NCBI GenBank assembly: GCA_015485715.1
Contig: WFTA01000005.1
Location: 1 to 23,332, forward strand
Reading direction: 5' to 3'
Origin: Patescibacteria group bacterium
Lineage (GTDB): Bacteria; Patescibacteriota; Patescibacteriia; WFTA01; S139-112
Length of the DNA stretch: 23,332 nucleotides
Shown here: positions 1 through 7,587 of the stretch, piece after piece
How positions within the stretch are numbered: position 1 is the stretch's first letter
Layout: the number at the start of each line of letters is the position of its first letter
Program-made: the position numbers and the translations under genes
Notes under the pieces: generated by a model
What the model was told of the DNA's origin: nothing
Databases searched by the model: none
The model's input: only the letters and a program-made list of their open reading frames with translations

Positions 1-385
1 TGAGCCTGTGTTTTCTGTTTGGTTATTATCTGAATTATTAGTTTGAATTTGGTTTGTGATGTGTAATGGCTGTATCTCCTTTTAATAACCATAGACACCC
101 TTTGTTAATTTATACACTATATCAATATGTTTATATTATTTTAACCTTAAAGGTTGAATCTTTCAATTTAGGGTGTCCAAATTTTTTATGGCAGGTCCGA
201 TCTCATTCAACACTTAGTGAAACGCTTTAAAATATGAATTTAATACTTTTATAACAATAACATTAAGTAATTTAAAAGCAAATCCAATTATGATTGTATA
301 ATTGAAAACAACATTGAATAAAAAATGAGGTTTACTTTTACAAAAATAGGATATATAATTAATACAGATAAATAATTTCTTCTAT
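1..385. other. Left-edge stretch without a convincing gene
   Basis: I see no supported gene here. On the minus strand an ATG at 90-92 opens a frame running off the left edge (about 30 codons), but nothing in it is recognisable. A second minus frame reads through Asn/Gln/Thr-rich codons with an AAGGAG just upstream but lacks a normal start. An 8-bp inverted repeat, GACACCCT (94-101) and AGGGTGTC (170-177), brackets a 68-base AT-rich spacer that itself holds small inverted repeats (near 144-167). A promoter for the next gene lies at 331-359. Confidence 0.5.
331..359 (+). promoter_or_regulatory. Sigma-70-type promoter for the orphan receiver gene
   Basis: TTTACT (331-336) and TATAAT (354-359) are separated by exactly 17 bases. 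The predicted transcription start falls near 366, leaving a leader of about 20 bases before the ATG at 386. The -10 box is a perfect consensus and the -35 box matches at four of six bases. In AT-rich DNA such matches arise by chance, but the position is right. Confidence 0.5.
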
Positions 386-769
386 ATGTATAAAATACTT
401 ATAACAGAAGATAATGGTGACCTTGCAAATGTATATAAATTAAAATTTGAGCAGGAAGGATTTGAAGTTAGGGTGGTGAATGATGGGTCTAAATGCATGG
501 ATACTATAAGAGAATTTAAACCCGATGTTATCCTTTTAGACATCATGCTGCCAAACATGGATGGGTTTAAAATTCTAGCAGAGATAAAAACTGATCCTGA
601 ACTGAAACATACGCCCGTTATTGTCTGGACAAATTTGTCTGAGGAGCAGGACGTTCAGAAAATAAAAGATATGGGAGCTGACGACTATCTGCTTAAGGTA
701 TTATACATGCCTCATGAGGTTGTAGAAAAAGTGAAAAAGAAAATAGAGGAAAGGGGAGAAAAAAATTAA
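386..769 (+). CDS. Single-domain response regulator (CheY-like receiver)
   Basis: A 127-residue stand-alone phosphoacceptor (REC) domain with no output domain, expected to be a cytosolic relay in two-component signalling. All hallmark residues are visible: the acidic pair E8/D9, the phosphoacceptor D52 in LLDIMLP, T82 and K104. It has no kinase beside it; the nearest is the membrane kinase at 4295-5905, whose own receiver (5953-6327) is similar in length and shares the LLDIMLP and TNL segments, so the two receivers look like paralogues. Unusual is W81 just before the conserved Thr, and a divergent segment after K104. The start is the ATG about 20 bases after a plausible promoter. The stop overlaps by four bases the end of the convergent broken methyltransferase gene. 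Its partner and output are unknown. Confidence 0.93.
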   Translation: MYKILITEDNGDLANVYKLKFEQEGFEVRVVNDGSKCMDTIREFKPDVILLDIMLPNMDGFKILAEIKTDPELKHTPVIVWTNLSEEQDVQKIKDMGADDYLLKVLYMPHEVVEKVKKKIEERGEKN

Positions 770-1838
770 GTTTTTTCCACATAAAATATATAGTGAATCT
801 GCCAAGGTTCCATATAGGCACTCCATTTAAAGTCTGTACCCTTTGACGATATCTCAATTAAATTATAAGTTTCTTCAGGTCTTCTATAGCATATATCCCA
901 ATTCAAAACCTTTTCTAAAATTTTGGCATGAATATTCCTGTTCATACCTGAAATCACTATCCTACCTCCTTTTTTAATTTTATCAAAAGTCCAACTAAGA
1001 ACTTTTAGTATCATATCATCAGGCAAATACTCAAATATACCTACAATTTCTACAGCATTCAAAGAATTATCTTCTATCTCGGATTTCAGCAAATCCTCTA
1101 TGGAAATATTTTTATATTCTACTTTATCAGCTACTTCTGCATTTCAGCTAATTCTCCAGCTCTCTCAAATGCCTGCTTGTGCATATCTGTCAAAACAATA
1201 TGAAAATCGTGGAACCCTGACTTTACCAAATCATATGCAGCAAGAATTAATGCCTGACCTGTGGCTGCAGCTATAGAATATACTTTACCCCTCAGAGCAT
1301 ATTCTCTAAACAAATACCTGACTATCCTTAACCTGTTTCTTACAGATTGCGCTTGTTCACGGGAAAAATAAAACTTGGCTATTATATCAGGATCTTTCTC
1401 AAGAGAAGCATATATTTTTTTACCATTTACCTCAAAATGCTGAAGTGCGTTGTAAGAAGTATCCAGAGCCATATGAATCGCAATGTTTTCATATACTGTA
1501 GATACTAAATCAGAGCGTTTGTTACCTAAAATAGTAGTCTTTATCTTAAAAATATCTCTAAATCTGTTACTTTCAAAATTTCTTCTGGCCTGCCTTAAAA
1601 TCTGATGTCTAAACCCCTTATCATGTCTCCATTTTGCTTTTTCCTCTTCGTTTAATAATGAATAAATAAGTTTTTTGGTTTTATACTCTACATAAAGACC
1701 TATGAGATTTTCCAAAGTATAGCAAGAAAATTTCCAAAAGAGTGCTTTGTCATATTCAAAATTAAGCCCCAGAGACTTAGCGTTTCTAACAAGTTCTTTA
1801 TTTGAAAGACGAAATTTACCTTTTTCTTCCAAATACAT
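766..1838 (-). pseudogene. SAM methyltransferase-like gene split by a frameshift
   Basis: The upstream part (1838 to 1131, 235 residues) starts with ATG and ends in a region resembling a class I methyltransferase nucleotide-binding start (VYSIAAATGQA, then LTDMHKQAFERAGELAE). It stops at TAG, 1131-1133. One frame over, the reading continues without interruption through AEVADKVEYKNISIEDLL into the downstream part ending at 766, which has a typical later methyltransferase section (EIVGIFEYLPDD, KKGGRIVISG). The downstream part has no ATG near its beginning, only a TTG at 1092, so it is not an independent gene. Adding one A to the AAA run near 1141-1146 would join both parts into one protein of roughly 355 residues. 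The first ~150 residues are Arg/Lys-rich and unrecognised. It may be a real pseudogene, a recent mutation or an assembly error. The substrate is unknown. Confidence 0.75.
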
Positions 1839-1904
1839 ATTTCTGTTATTTTATTGATTTTTGTGTAAAATATGATAAACTTTATTTAAGATAATATCAA
1901 AAAT

Positions 1905-2627
1905 ATGTATGAATTCCAGATATATAAACCGTTTATAATAATACTTCACACTCTTATCAGGATTATTTTTGGTCCTCTGCTATATTTTTTTGGTCATTTA
2001 AAAATATATGGAATAGAAAATATCAAATATTTAAAGGGGTCACAGTACAGAAAAATAATATTTGCTGCAAATCATACTAATGAACTTGATTCCATACTTA
2101 TACCATTTTCAATACCACCTTCTATTATCGCTCCTCCGATGTATTTTGTGTCATTAGAAAAAAGATATTATAAGAATTTTGGCTGGAAATATATAATATA
2201 TGGCGGATTCTTCTTTAAAATGCTTGGAGCATTTCCTATAAAAAAAGGGATTAAAGATTACCAAAAATCATTATCTACACATATCAAAATCCTTAACTCC
2301 AACAACCCTCTGATAATATATCCTGAAGGGAAAAGATCCTTAAATGGTGAAATACAACCGGCTAGAGGTGGAGTGGGGTATTTAATGTATGCCACAAAAG
2401 CCATAGTAATACCCGTCGCTATATCTCCCATACATAATCTTAACATTGTAAGTTTCTTCAAAAGAAAACATTATATTAAAGTTTATATTGGCAAACCTAT
2501 CAAATACACAGATATAGAAAAAGAAATTGATAAAAACATGGACGAAGTACAGATCTATAAACAAATAGCCAGTCAAATAATGAAAAAGGTTAAAACAATG
2601 CTCGATGAATTAAGAAACTTTAAATAA
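1905..2627 (+). CDS. PlsC-like 1-acyl-glycerol-phosphate/lyso-lipid acyltransferase
   Basis: A 240-residue membrane-associated acyltransferase of the PlsC/LPLAT family, which moves an acyl chain onto the free hydroxyl of a lyso-lipid. An N-terminal hydrophobic segment (residues 10-30) would anchor it. The catalytic H-x4-D motif is NHTNELD (H57, D62), block II is GAFPIKKG (108-115), and block III is YPEGKRS (139-145), containing the expected Glu-Gly. A proline-containing hydrophobic segment near 168-173 fits block IV. The next gene starts only 7 bases after the stop and encodes an N-acyltransferase-like/methyltransferase fusion, so the two are almost certainly co-transcribed. In ornithine-lipid synthesis the PlsC-like OlsA acts after the N-acyltransferase OlsB; this pairing suggests a similar two-step lipid, though ordinary phosphatidic acid synthesis is the alternative. 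Confidence 0.88.
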   Translation: MYEFQIYKPFIIILHTLIRIIFGPLLYFFGHLKIYGIENIKYLKGSQYRKIIFAANHTNELDSILIPFSIPPSIIAPPMYFVSLEKRYYKNFGWKYIIYGGFFFKMLGAFPIKKGIKDYQKSLSTHIKILNSNNPLIIYPEGKRSLNGEIQPARGGVGYLMYATKAIVIPVAISPIHNLNIVSFFKRKHYIKVYIGKPIKYTDIEKEIDKNMDEVQIYKQIASQIMKKVKTMLDELRNFK

Positions 2628-2634
2628 GATCATT

Positions 2635-4098
2635 ATGAAAGTCTTAAAAAAAGTGGATTTAAAAATTAGCAATATCAAAAATACCATAACCATATATTTC
2701 GGTATACCCGATTCCAGTGAAGAACTGGAAAAAATGTTTAAACTTAGGTTTAAAATTTACAGCCAAAAAAATTATATAGAATCACATAAATATACAGACC
2801 AACAAGAAAAAGATGAATATGACACCAATAATAAATGTATATATTTTATTGCAAAAATAGACAACCACATAGTAGGGAGTGTTAGAGTTATACATGATAA
2901 TCCGCTCCCAACTGAAAAATATTATAAGTTCGATAAACCCGACTTATCTCACCTTGCTGCCAATCAAAAATGCGAAATAGGAAGACTTGTTATAGACAAA
3001 TATAATCCTGTAGAATATACTTACCTGCCCCAAGGGATAGTAATGTTTTTTTTAATTTCCTGTATTGTTGACTACACATCAAAGAATAACATAAATACAG
3101 CTCTGGCTTTCATCAAAACTTCTCTAAAAAATAAAATGAAGAAAAGAAAAATGCCTTTTCATATTATACAATACTCAGATTTTCAGATTAATGAAAACGA
3201 TGTTTTATATAAATACTTTTCACAAAAAAAAGATCCTGTAGTACCTGTGTGGTTCCATCTAAAAGACTTTAAGGTATATATTAATAAACTTTTAAATAAT
3301 AAAATCATTTTTAAAAAAATTGATGACAACCACTATTATCTGAAAAACAACCTTATAACAAATTTTATATTCAAAAGAAGTAGATCAAAATTAGATTCGC
3401 AATTCTGGAAAAAATACTTCACAGTTTATGATACTCTCAACAACTTAATACCGTACCAGAATCTTATACAAACTATTATAAAGCATGCTCAACCAAATCC
3501 AGAAGATAAAATCTTGGATGCAGGTTCAGGAACAGGAAATCTTGCAGTAAAAATCGAGAAAGGCGGAGCAGTGGTATATGGTATAGATATATCAAAAGAA
3601 GGTGTGGAAATGCACAAATCAAAAAAACCAAAAGGTGAAGTCATAGTTGGAAGCATCACAGACCCTTTACCTTTTCCAGATAACTATTTTGATAAAATAG
3701 TATCTAATAATGTCCTCTATACTATACCAAGATTCAAAAGAGAATTTGTTTATAAAGAACTATACAGAGTACTAAAGCCAGGTGGTGTTATAGTAATATC
3801 AAACATTAAAAAAGGATTTAAACCAGTCAAAATATACTCAGACCATATTAAAGAAAGCATCAAATCATATGGATATATATACACTATAAAACAAATTATA
3901 AAATTTATAATTCCTACTCTTAAAATATTTTACTATAACTTTTTGATTAAAAAAGAAAACAAAAGCGGGGGGTATGACTTTTTTGAACCTGAAGAACAAA
4001 AAAAATATCTTGAAAAAGCAGGGTTTGTAGATATATCACCTGACATACCAACTTACTCCAACCAAGCCATCCTTAATTATGCTAGAAAAACGAATTAG
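2635..4098 (+). CDS. LuxI/FeeM/OlsB-like N-acyltransferase fused to SAM methyltransferase
   Basis: A 487-residue two-domain protein. Residues about 15-215 resemble the GNAT-type N-acyl amino acid synthase/autoinducer synthase superfamily (FeeM, LuxI, OlsB). Aligned by eye, R38, D60/D63, R84 in GSVRVIHD and the E114-x-x-R117 pair in CEIGRLVI occupy the places of the conserved LuxI-type residues. Residues about 255-487 are a class I methyltransferase: ILDAGSGTG (293-301), the acidic D318 in YGIDIS, NNVLY (358-362) and LKPGG (380-384). A Lys/Phe/Ile-rich linker lies between. The family makes N-acyl amino acids or acyl-homoserine lactones from acyl-ACP; the methyltransferase would modify the same product. 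Seven bases upstream ends a PlsC-like acyltransferase. Substrate and product are unknown. The methyltransferase call is firm; the N-domain call rests on a handful of motif residues. Confidence 0.75.
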   Translation: MKVLKKVDLKISNIKNTITIYFGIPDSSEELEKMFKLRFKIYSQKNYIESHKYTDQQEKDEYDTNNKCIYFIAKIDNHIVGSVRVIHDNPLPTEKYYKFDKPDLSHLAANQKCEIGRLVIDKYNPVEYTYLPQGIVMFFLISCIVDYTSKNNINTALAFIKTSLKNKMKKRKMPFHIIQYSDFQINENDVLYKYFSQKKDPVVPVWFHLKDFKVYINKLLNNKIIFKKIDDNHYYLKNNLITNFIFKRSRSKLDSQFWKKYFTVYDTLNNLIPYQNLIQTIIKHAQPNPEDKILDAGSGTGNLAVKIEKGGAVVYGIDISKEGVEMHKSKKPKGEVIVGSITDPLPFPDNYFDKIVSNNVLYTIPRFKREFVYKELYRVLKPGGVIVISNIKKGFKPVKIYSDHIKESIKSYGYIYTIKQIIKFIIPTLKIFYYNFLIKKENKSGGYDFFEPEEQKKYLEKAGFVDISPDIPTYSNQAILNYARKTN

Positions 4099-4263
4099 TA
4101 AATCACTCTCCATATTTTAATCTTCTGATAATTTTATTTTCTTCTAAACACTTATTAACCCAAAAGAACCACTCACACAAAACAACAAAGTATTTCTTTT
4201 TCTTAATATTCGTTAATATCCACTTATAAAATGATATTTATAATAGATAAAAAAATAGAATCT

Positions 4264-4272
4264 TGCTATAAT
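4264..4272 (+). promoter_or_regulatory. Extended -10 promoter for the histidine kinase operon
   Basis: TGC directly precedes a perfect TATAAT (4267-4272), forming an extended -10 element that needs no strong -35. The expected start near 4279 lies about 16 bases before the kinase ATG, implying a very short leader. Confidence 0.45.
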
Positions 4273-4294
4273 AAAATAAAATTATATCATTTAT

Positions 4295-5905
4295 ATGGGT
4301 GTTAACATTACTATCCCTGTTTTATATTTAGCTGTTATTCTAAATATTCTTTTAGGAATTATTATTTTATCTAGGGGATTAAATAAGTTAACCAATATTT
4401 TATTTGCTTTGGTTGCTTTTTTTGTTTCATTTTGGAGTGTAGCTATAGTAGGATTTTATGATACAAACTTTCCTCTGCATCTCCCATGGGTGAAGATAAC
4501 TCACTTCTCTGCTTTATCTATAATGATTGTTTTTCTATACTTTTCTGCAAATTTTCCCATCAGGATAATGTCAAATAAAATATTTTACTTTAGTACTATA
4601 TTAATATATATACTTTTATCTTACTATGTAATCTTTACTGATAAAATCATAGGCAAAACAATAAATATAGTTTATGAAATAAATCAAGGGTATATCATAT
4701 ATCAAATTACTCTATTAATAGGATTTTTACTCGGTTTTTATTTTTTATACAACCAGTTTTTAAAATCCAAAAAAGAATTCAAAAACCAAATCATTTCTAT
4801 TATTATAGGTTCTGTAACAAGTACAACTCTGGCACTAATCACTAATCTTATACTTCCCTATTTTGGCATATTTCAATACACATGGCTTGGTCCTATATTC
4901 ACTATCATTTTGGTTATAACTATATTTATAGCTATATTAAAATACAGGCTTTTTGATATTAAAGTTATATTAACAGAACTGTTTGTTATAATACTCATTA
5001 CCGTACTTATAATCCAACTAATATCATCAACCACACTACCTTCAATTATACTAAACGGTTTTGTTCTTCTTACAGTCTCGGTGTTTAGTTACTTCCTTAT
5101 AAACAGTGTTTATAAAGAAGTAGATCAAAGAGAAAAGTTGGAAATTCTTTCAAAAGAACTGCGACAAAAAAACAAACAGTTAAGAAAATTTGATAAGCTC
5201 AAAACAGAGTTTTTATCTATTGCCTCACACCAGCTGAGAACTCCGCTGTCAGGTATAAAAGGATATATGTCCATGATTTTAGACGGTGATTTTGGAAAAT
5301 TCACTGATGAGCAAATGGATGTACTCAAGAGAGTAAAAACAGAGGTAGACAGGCTTATCAGAATGGTACAGGTATTCCTCAATGTATCCAGAATAGAATC
5401 TGGAAGACTGTTCATAAATAATTCTCCTTTTAATCTTTGTGAACTTATCAATGATGTGGTGGAAGAGCTTGCACCCACAGCTCAAAACAAAAACATTAAA
5501 ATAATACTCAACAAACCCAAAGAAGATATTATAGTAGACGCAGACAGTGACAAAATAAAAGATGTTGTAGTCAATATCATAGACAATGCTATCAAATATA
5601 CACCTGAAGGAAAAATAGAGATAACTGTCAAAAAAACAAATTCCCATGCCAGAGTACAGGTAAGAGACACAGGAATAGGTATAGATAAAGAAGAAATAGA
5701 TGAACTTTTCAGTAAATTCAAAAGAGCAAAAGGTGTAAGTGAAATATCACCAAGCGGCTCTGGACTTGGGCTATTTATAGCTAAAAAAATCATAGAAGCA
5801 CACAAGGGTAAAATCTGGGTTGAAAGTGAAGGTGTAGGCAGGGGATCTGTATTCACATTTATCTTACCTATAAAATTTATAGGTAGGCACAGAAATCAAA
5901 ATTGA
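4295..5905 (+). CDS. Membrane-bound sensor histidine kinase
   Basis: A 536-residue two-component sensor. Residues 1 to about 245 hold about seven or eight hydrophobic segments (for example 5-26, 34-54, 70-85, 97-114, 134-152, 165-190, 198-216, 228-262), resembling 7TM-type histidine-kinase sensor regions rather than a periplasmic PAS domain. A short coiled coil (about 274-302) leads to the dimerisation domain with the phosphoacceptor H312 in SIASHQLRTPLSG. The ATPase domain has the N box NIIDNAIKYT (N431), the G1 box DTGIG (458-462) and the G2 box GSGLGL (488-493), so all catalytic motifs are intact. The receiver gene begins 47 bases after the stop and is the likely partner. The signal is unknown; a membrane-state or small hydrophobic ligand would fit the architecture. 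Confidence 0.95.
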   Translation: MGVNITIPVLYLAVILNILLGIIILSRGLNKLTNILFALVAFFVSFWSVAIVGFYDTNFPLHLPWVKITHFSALSIMIVFLYFSANFPIRIMSNKIFYFSTILIYILLSYYVIFTDKIIGKTINIVYEINQGYIIYQITLLIGFLLGFYFLYNQFLKSKKEFKNQIISIIIGSVTSTTLALITNLILPYFGIFQYTWLGPIFTIILVITIFIAILKYRLFDIKVILTELFVIILITVLIIQLISSTTLPSIILNGFVLLTVSVFSYFLINSVYKEVDQREKLEILSKELRQKNKQLRKFDKLKTEFLSIASHQLRTPLSGIKGYMSMILDGDFGKFTDEQMDVLKRVKTEVDRLIRMVQVFLNVSRIESGRLFINNSPFNLCELINDVVEELAPTAQNKNIKIILNKPKEDIIVDADSDKIKDVVVNIIDNAIKYTPEGKIEITVKKTNSHARVQVRDTGIGIDKEEIDELFSKFKRAKGVSEISPSGSGLGLFIAKKIIEAHKGKIWVESEGVGRGSVFTFILPIKFIGRHRNQN

Positions 5906-5952
5906 AATTCTTGCGTAAAAATGCTAAAATAATTAAATTAATTGTAATAATT

Positions 5953-6327
5953 ATGAAGAAAATAAAAGTACTCATAGTTGAAGATGAACAAACCCTTCTT
6001 GATATGTATAGTCTAAAGCTGAGTAAAGAAAATTTTGAGGTTGTCAAAGCAGCTGATGGACAGGAAGGACTGGAAAAAGCTAAATCTGAAAAACCAGATA
6101 TAATTCTGCTTGATATAATGCTTCCAAAAATAGACGGATTTCAAGTACTCAAAAACTTGAGAGAAACAAAGGGATTTAAAAACACTCCCATTATCATGTT
6201 GACCAACCTTGGCCAAAACGAAGACAAACAAAAAGGTAAACAATTTGGTGCAACAGATTATCTGGTAAAAGCTGACACCACACCAACCGATGTAGTAGAA
6301 AAAATAAACTCACTTATTAAAAAATAA
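5953..6327 (+). CDS. Single-domain response regulator paired with the kinase
   Basis: A 124-residue REC domain with acidic residues E10/D11, phosphoacceptor D54 in LLDIMLP, T84 and K106, and no DNA-binding or enzymatic output domain. The frame is open back to a TTG at 5902 that overlaps the kinase stop, but the added residues are a Lys/Ile-rich leader without family similarity, so I choose the ATG at 5953, which gives the usual CheY length. Its place directly after the kinase marks it as the cognate receiver. It resembles the orphan receiver at 386-769 (shared LLDIMLP and TNL segments and the VVEK near the end), so one kinase may feed two receivers. With no output domain it must act through protein contacts. 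Confidence 0.94.
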   Translation: MKKIKVLIVEDEQTLLDMYSLKLSKENFEVVKAADGQEGLEKAKSEKPDIILLDIMLPKIDGFQVLKNLRETKGFKNTPIIMLTNLGQNEDKQKGKQFGATDYLVKADTTPTDVVEKINSLIKK

Positions 6328-6347
6328 TTATAATTAAATATAAATAT

Positions 6348-6593
6348 ATGTATAATTTTGAATCAATGCTATCAAATCCTTTGTTTATTCTTCTAATGGT
6401 CTGGTCGCTTATCTGGAAAGGAATGGCACTGTGGAGATCAGCCAGACTTGAACAAAAAATATGGTTTATAATACTTTTAGTATTGAATACTTTTGGAATT
6501 TTAGATATAATCTACCTGCTCATAACCCAAAAACAAATAGATAAATCTAAATATTCCTCATCTACACCTGAAAATCAATTGACAAAAGACTAA
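6348..6593 (+). CDS. Small two-helix membrane protein, DUF5652-like
   Basis: An 81-residue protein with two hydrophobic helices (about 10-25 and 38-60) joined by a short charged loop, and a polar Lys/Ser-rich tail. The pattern of WKGMALW, then KIWFIILLVLNTFGILDIIYL, is what I recall of the DUF5652 family common in Candidate Phyla Radiation genomes, whose function is unknown. It starts 20 bases after the receiver stop, so it is likely the last gene of the kinase-receiver operon. Whether it takes part in signalling or only shares the transcript cannot be told. Confidence 0.75.
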   Translation: MYNFESMLSNPLFILLMVWSLIWKGMALWRSARLEQKIWFIILLVLNTFGILDIIYLLITQKQIDKSKYSSSTPENQLTKD

Positions 6594-6621
6594 TAAAGAG
6601 GTAAAAATATAATACATCAGA

Positions 6622-6766
6622 GGATAATTAATTATCCAATTTTCAGTCTACAATTCTCAAATAATTACTATCAATATCAAGTTTCAAATCATTTCATGTT
6701 TTTTAGTTTAAACTATTGAAATTGATATCTTGAAGAATTCATTAGTAAATTTGTAAGTTGAAAATT
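6622..6766. repeat. AT-rich snapback (imperfect inverted-repeat) element
   Basis: It begins with a perfect 16-base palindrome, GGATAATTAATTATCC (6622-6637). Inside, ATATCAA-g-TTTCAA (6674-6687) pairs with TTGAAATTGATAT (6716-6728), and the outer AATTTTCA (6638-6645) pairs with TGAAAATT (6759-6766). The 16 bases AATTATCCAATTTTCA (6630-6645) recur exactly at 15443-15458, where a second inverted-repeat block starts right after a gene end. It could fold in RNA and may end the kinase operon transcript. No coding is seen. Confidence 0.45.
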
Positions 6767-6781
6767 CGTAAATTTATCTAC

Positions 6782-6857
6782 GGTGGCTATAGCTCAACGG
6801 TTAGAGCACTGGTCTGTGGAACCAGTGATACGGGTTCGATTCCCGTTAGCCACCCCA
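6782..6857 (+). tRNA. tRNA-His (anticodon GTG)
   Basis: Full cloverleaf: acceptor GTGGCTA (6783-6789) pairs with TAGCCAC (6847-6853), anticodon arm CTGGT/ACCAG with loop CTGTGGA giving GTG, and T arm ACGGG-TTCGATT-CCCGT. G at 6782 is the extra G-1 facing discriminator C73 (6854), the bacterial tRNA-His identity pair. The CCA end is encoded (6855-6857), unlike the other three tRNAs here. Confidence 0.97.
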
Positions 6858-6939
6858 AGTTATAGTTTGATTTGAAATTACCAAGCCAATAAGATAAAAA
6901 ATAACAATTTAATTATTATTTAGTATTTAAAATTTTGGA

Positions 6940-6999
6940 TTTAGAATTTGTCTTTATTGGTTCCTGTAGCTCAGTTGACTATTCTGTTATCCGACAGGA
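6940..6999 (+). pseudogene. tRNA-Ala 5' remnant ending in a hairpin
   Basis: About 40 bases copy the leader and 5' part of the intact tRNA-Ala downstream: CCTGTAGCTCAGTTG-aCTA matches the acceptor and D-arm region, and the upstream bases (TTTAGAATTTGTCTTTATTGG) resemble those before the real gene at about 7034-7052. At the D-loop/D-stem junction similarity stops and a 7-bp hairpin with loop ATCC (6982-6999) follows. No anticodon or T arm is present, so it cannot make a tRNA. Confidence 0.7.
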
Positions 7000-7052
7000 T
7001 TGAGTGAATTAGATAGTTATTTAGAATTTAGAGTTTAGGATTTATCTTATAA

Positions 7053-7126
<74 letters not shown>

Positions 7127-7191
7127 CAATACAGGTATATAAAATATTAACATCACGGTAACAAAAAAGCTTTGTAAAAAGTCAAGTAAGA

Positions 7192-7229
7192 GCCCTATCG
7201 AATGGTAGGGCAAGTCCCCTCAGGTCCAC
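7192..7229 (+). pseudogene. tRNA-Ala 3' remnant joined to a hairpin
   Basis: CAAGTCCCCTCAGGTCCAC (7211-7229) is identical to the 3' T arm and acceptor end of the intact tRNA-Ala. Instead of the rest of the tRNA it is preceded by an 8-bp hairpin, GCCCTATC-GAAT-GGTAGGGC (7192-7211, one G:T pair). It is a remnant, not a functional tRNA. Confidence 0.7.
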
Positions 7230-7269
7230 TATAGATAAATAATCTGATAACAAATTTGTATAAAAGAAA

Positions 7270-7334
7270 GGGGTTCACCCTGTCATCCGACAGGGTGCCC
7301 TGTTGTATAACAGGGCAAGTCCCCTCAGTTTCAC
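7270..7334 (+). pseudogene. tRNA-Ala T-arm remnant interrupted by two hairpins
   Basis: GGGGTTCA (7270-7277) and CAAGTCCCCTCAG (7316-7328) are the two halves of the tRNA-Ala T arm; between them sit two adjacent hairpins, CACCCTGTC-ATCC-GACAGGGTG (7276-7297) and GCCCTGTT-GTAT-AACAGGGC (7297-7316). This looks like an insertion into the T loop of a duplicated tRNA fragment. The acceptor part has decayed to TTTCAC. Confidence 0.65.
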
Positions 7335-7587
7335 AGCAAATATCAACCAATAAAATATTAAACTCTACTTTCAATTAATTCCAAATTTATCAAATGATAA
7401 AATAATTTATTTCAGTTCTCAACTCAATAAATTGTTTGACTTTAGAAATACTAAAAATAAATCCTGCTTTATAGCAGGATTTTAGTTGATCATCAGTTTT
7501 CTGTACAGTATTTAAACACAAGGACTTTGTCCCTGTAAAATTCAGGATAAGCCCCATGTCATATATAACTTATTTATATAAAAATAT
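7335..7587. other. Intergenic stretch with hairpins, no gene
   Basis: Between the last tRNA-Ala remnant and the HU gene I see no gene. Besides the strong hairpin at 7459-7482 there are a short GGAC-TTT-GTCC hairpin (7522-7532) and a TCCCTG/CAGGA inverted repeat (7531-7547), similar in style to the GC-rich hairpins beside the tRNA remnants. Confidence 0.5.
7459..7482 (-). terminator. Hairpin terminator downstream of the HU gene
   Basis: A perfect 10-bp stem AAATCCTGCT/AGCAGGATTT with loop TTAT. Read on the minus strand it is followed by ATTTTTAG, so it can end transcription from HU (stop at 7588). On the plus strand only a weak T run follows. Confidence 0.6.

Noticed and set aside
215..232. 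CACTTAGTG-like palindrome considered as a CIRCE or regulator operator
   Set aside because: It does not match the CIRCE consensus or spacing and lies far from a start codon.
1126..1150. Programmed ribosomal frameshift in the methyltransferase-like gene
   Set aside because: No slippery heptamer or clear downstream pseudoknot is seen at the junction (gaaatgcagaagtag); mutation or sequencing error is more likely.
4295..5905. Recoded UGA (as in some Candidate Phyla Radiation groups)
   Set aside because: TGA ends the kinase gene at the expected place and I saw no in-frame TGA needed to complete any conserved protein here.
5902..5952. TTG start extending the second receiver into the kinase stop
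   Set aside because: The extension is a Lys/Ile-rich stretch with no place in the REC fold; the ATG at 5953 gives a normal CheY-length protein.
7190..7335. Repeated CAAGTCCCCTCAG with spaced hairpins, considered as a CRISPR array
   Set aside because: The repeats are tRNA-Ala 3' ends, unequal and irregularly spaced, and no cas gene is present.
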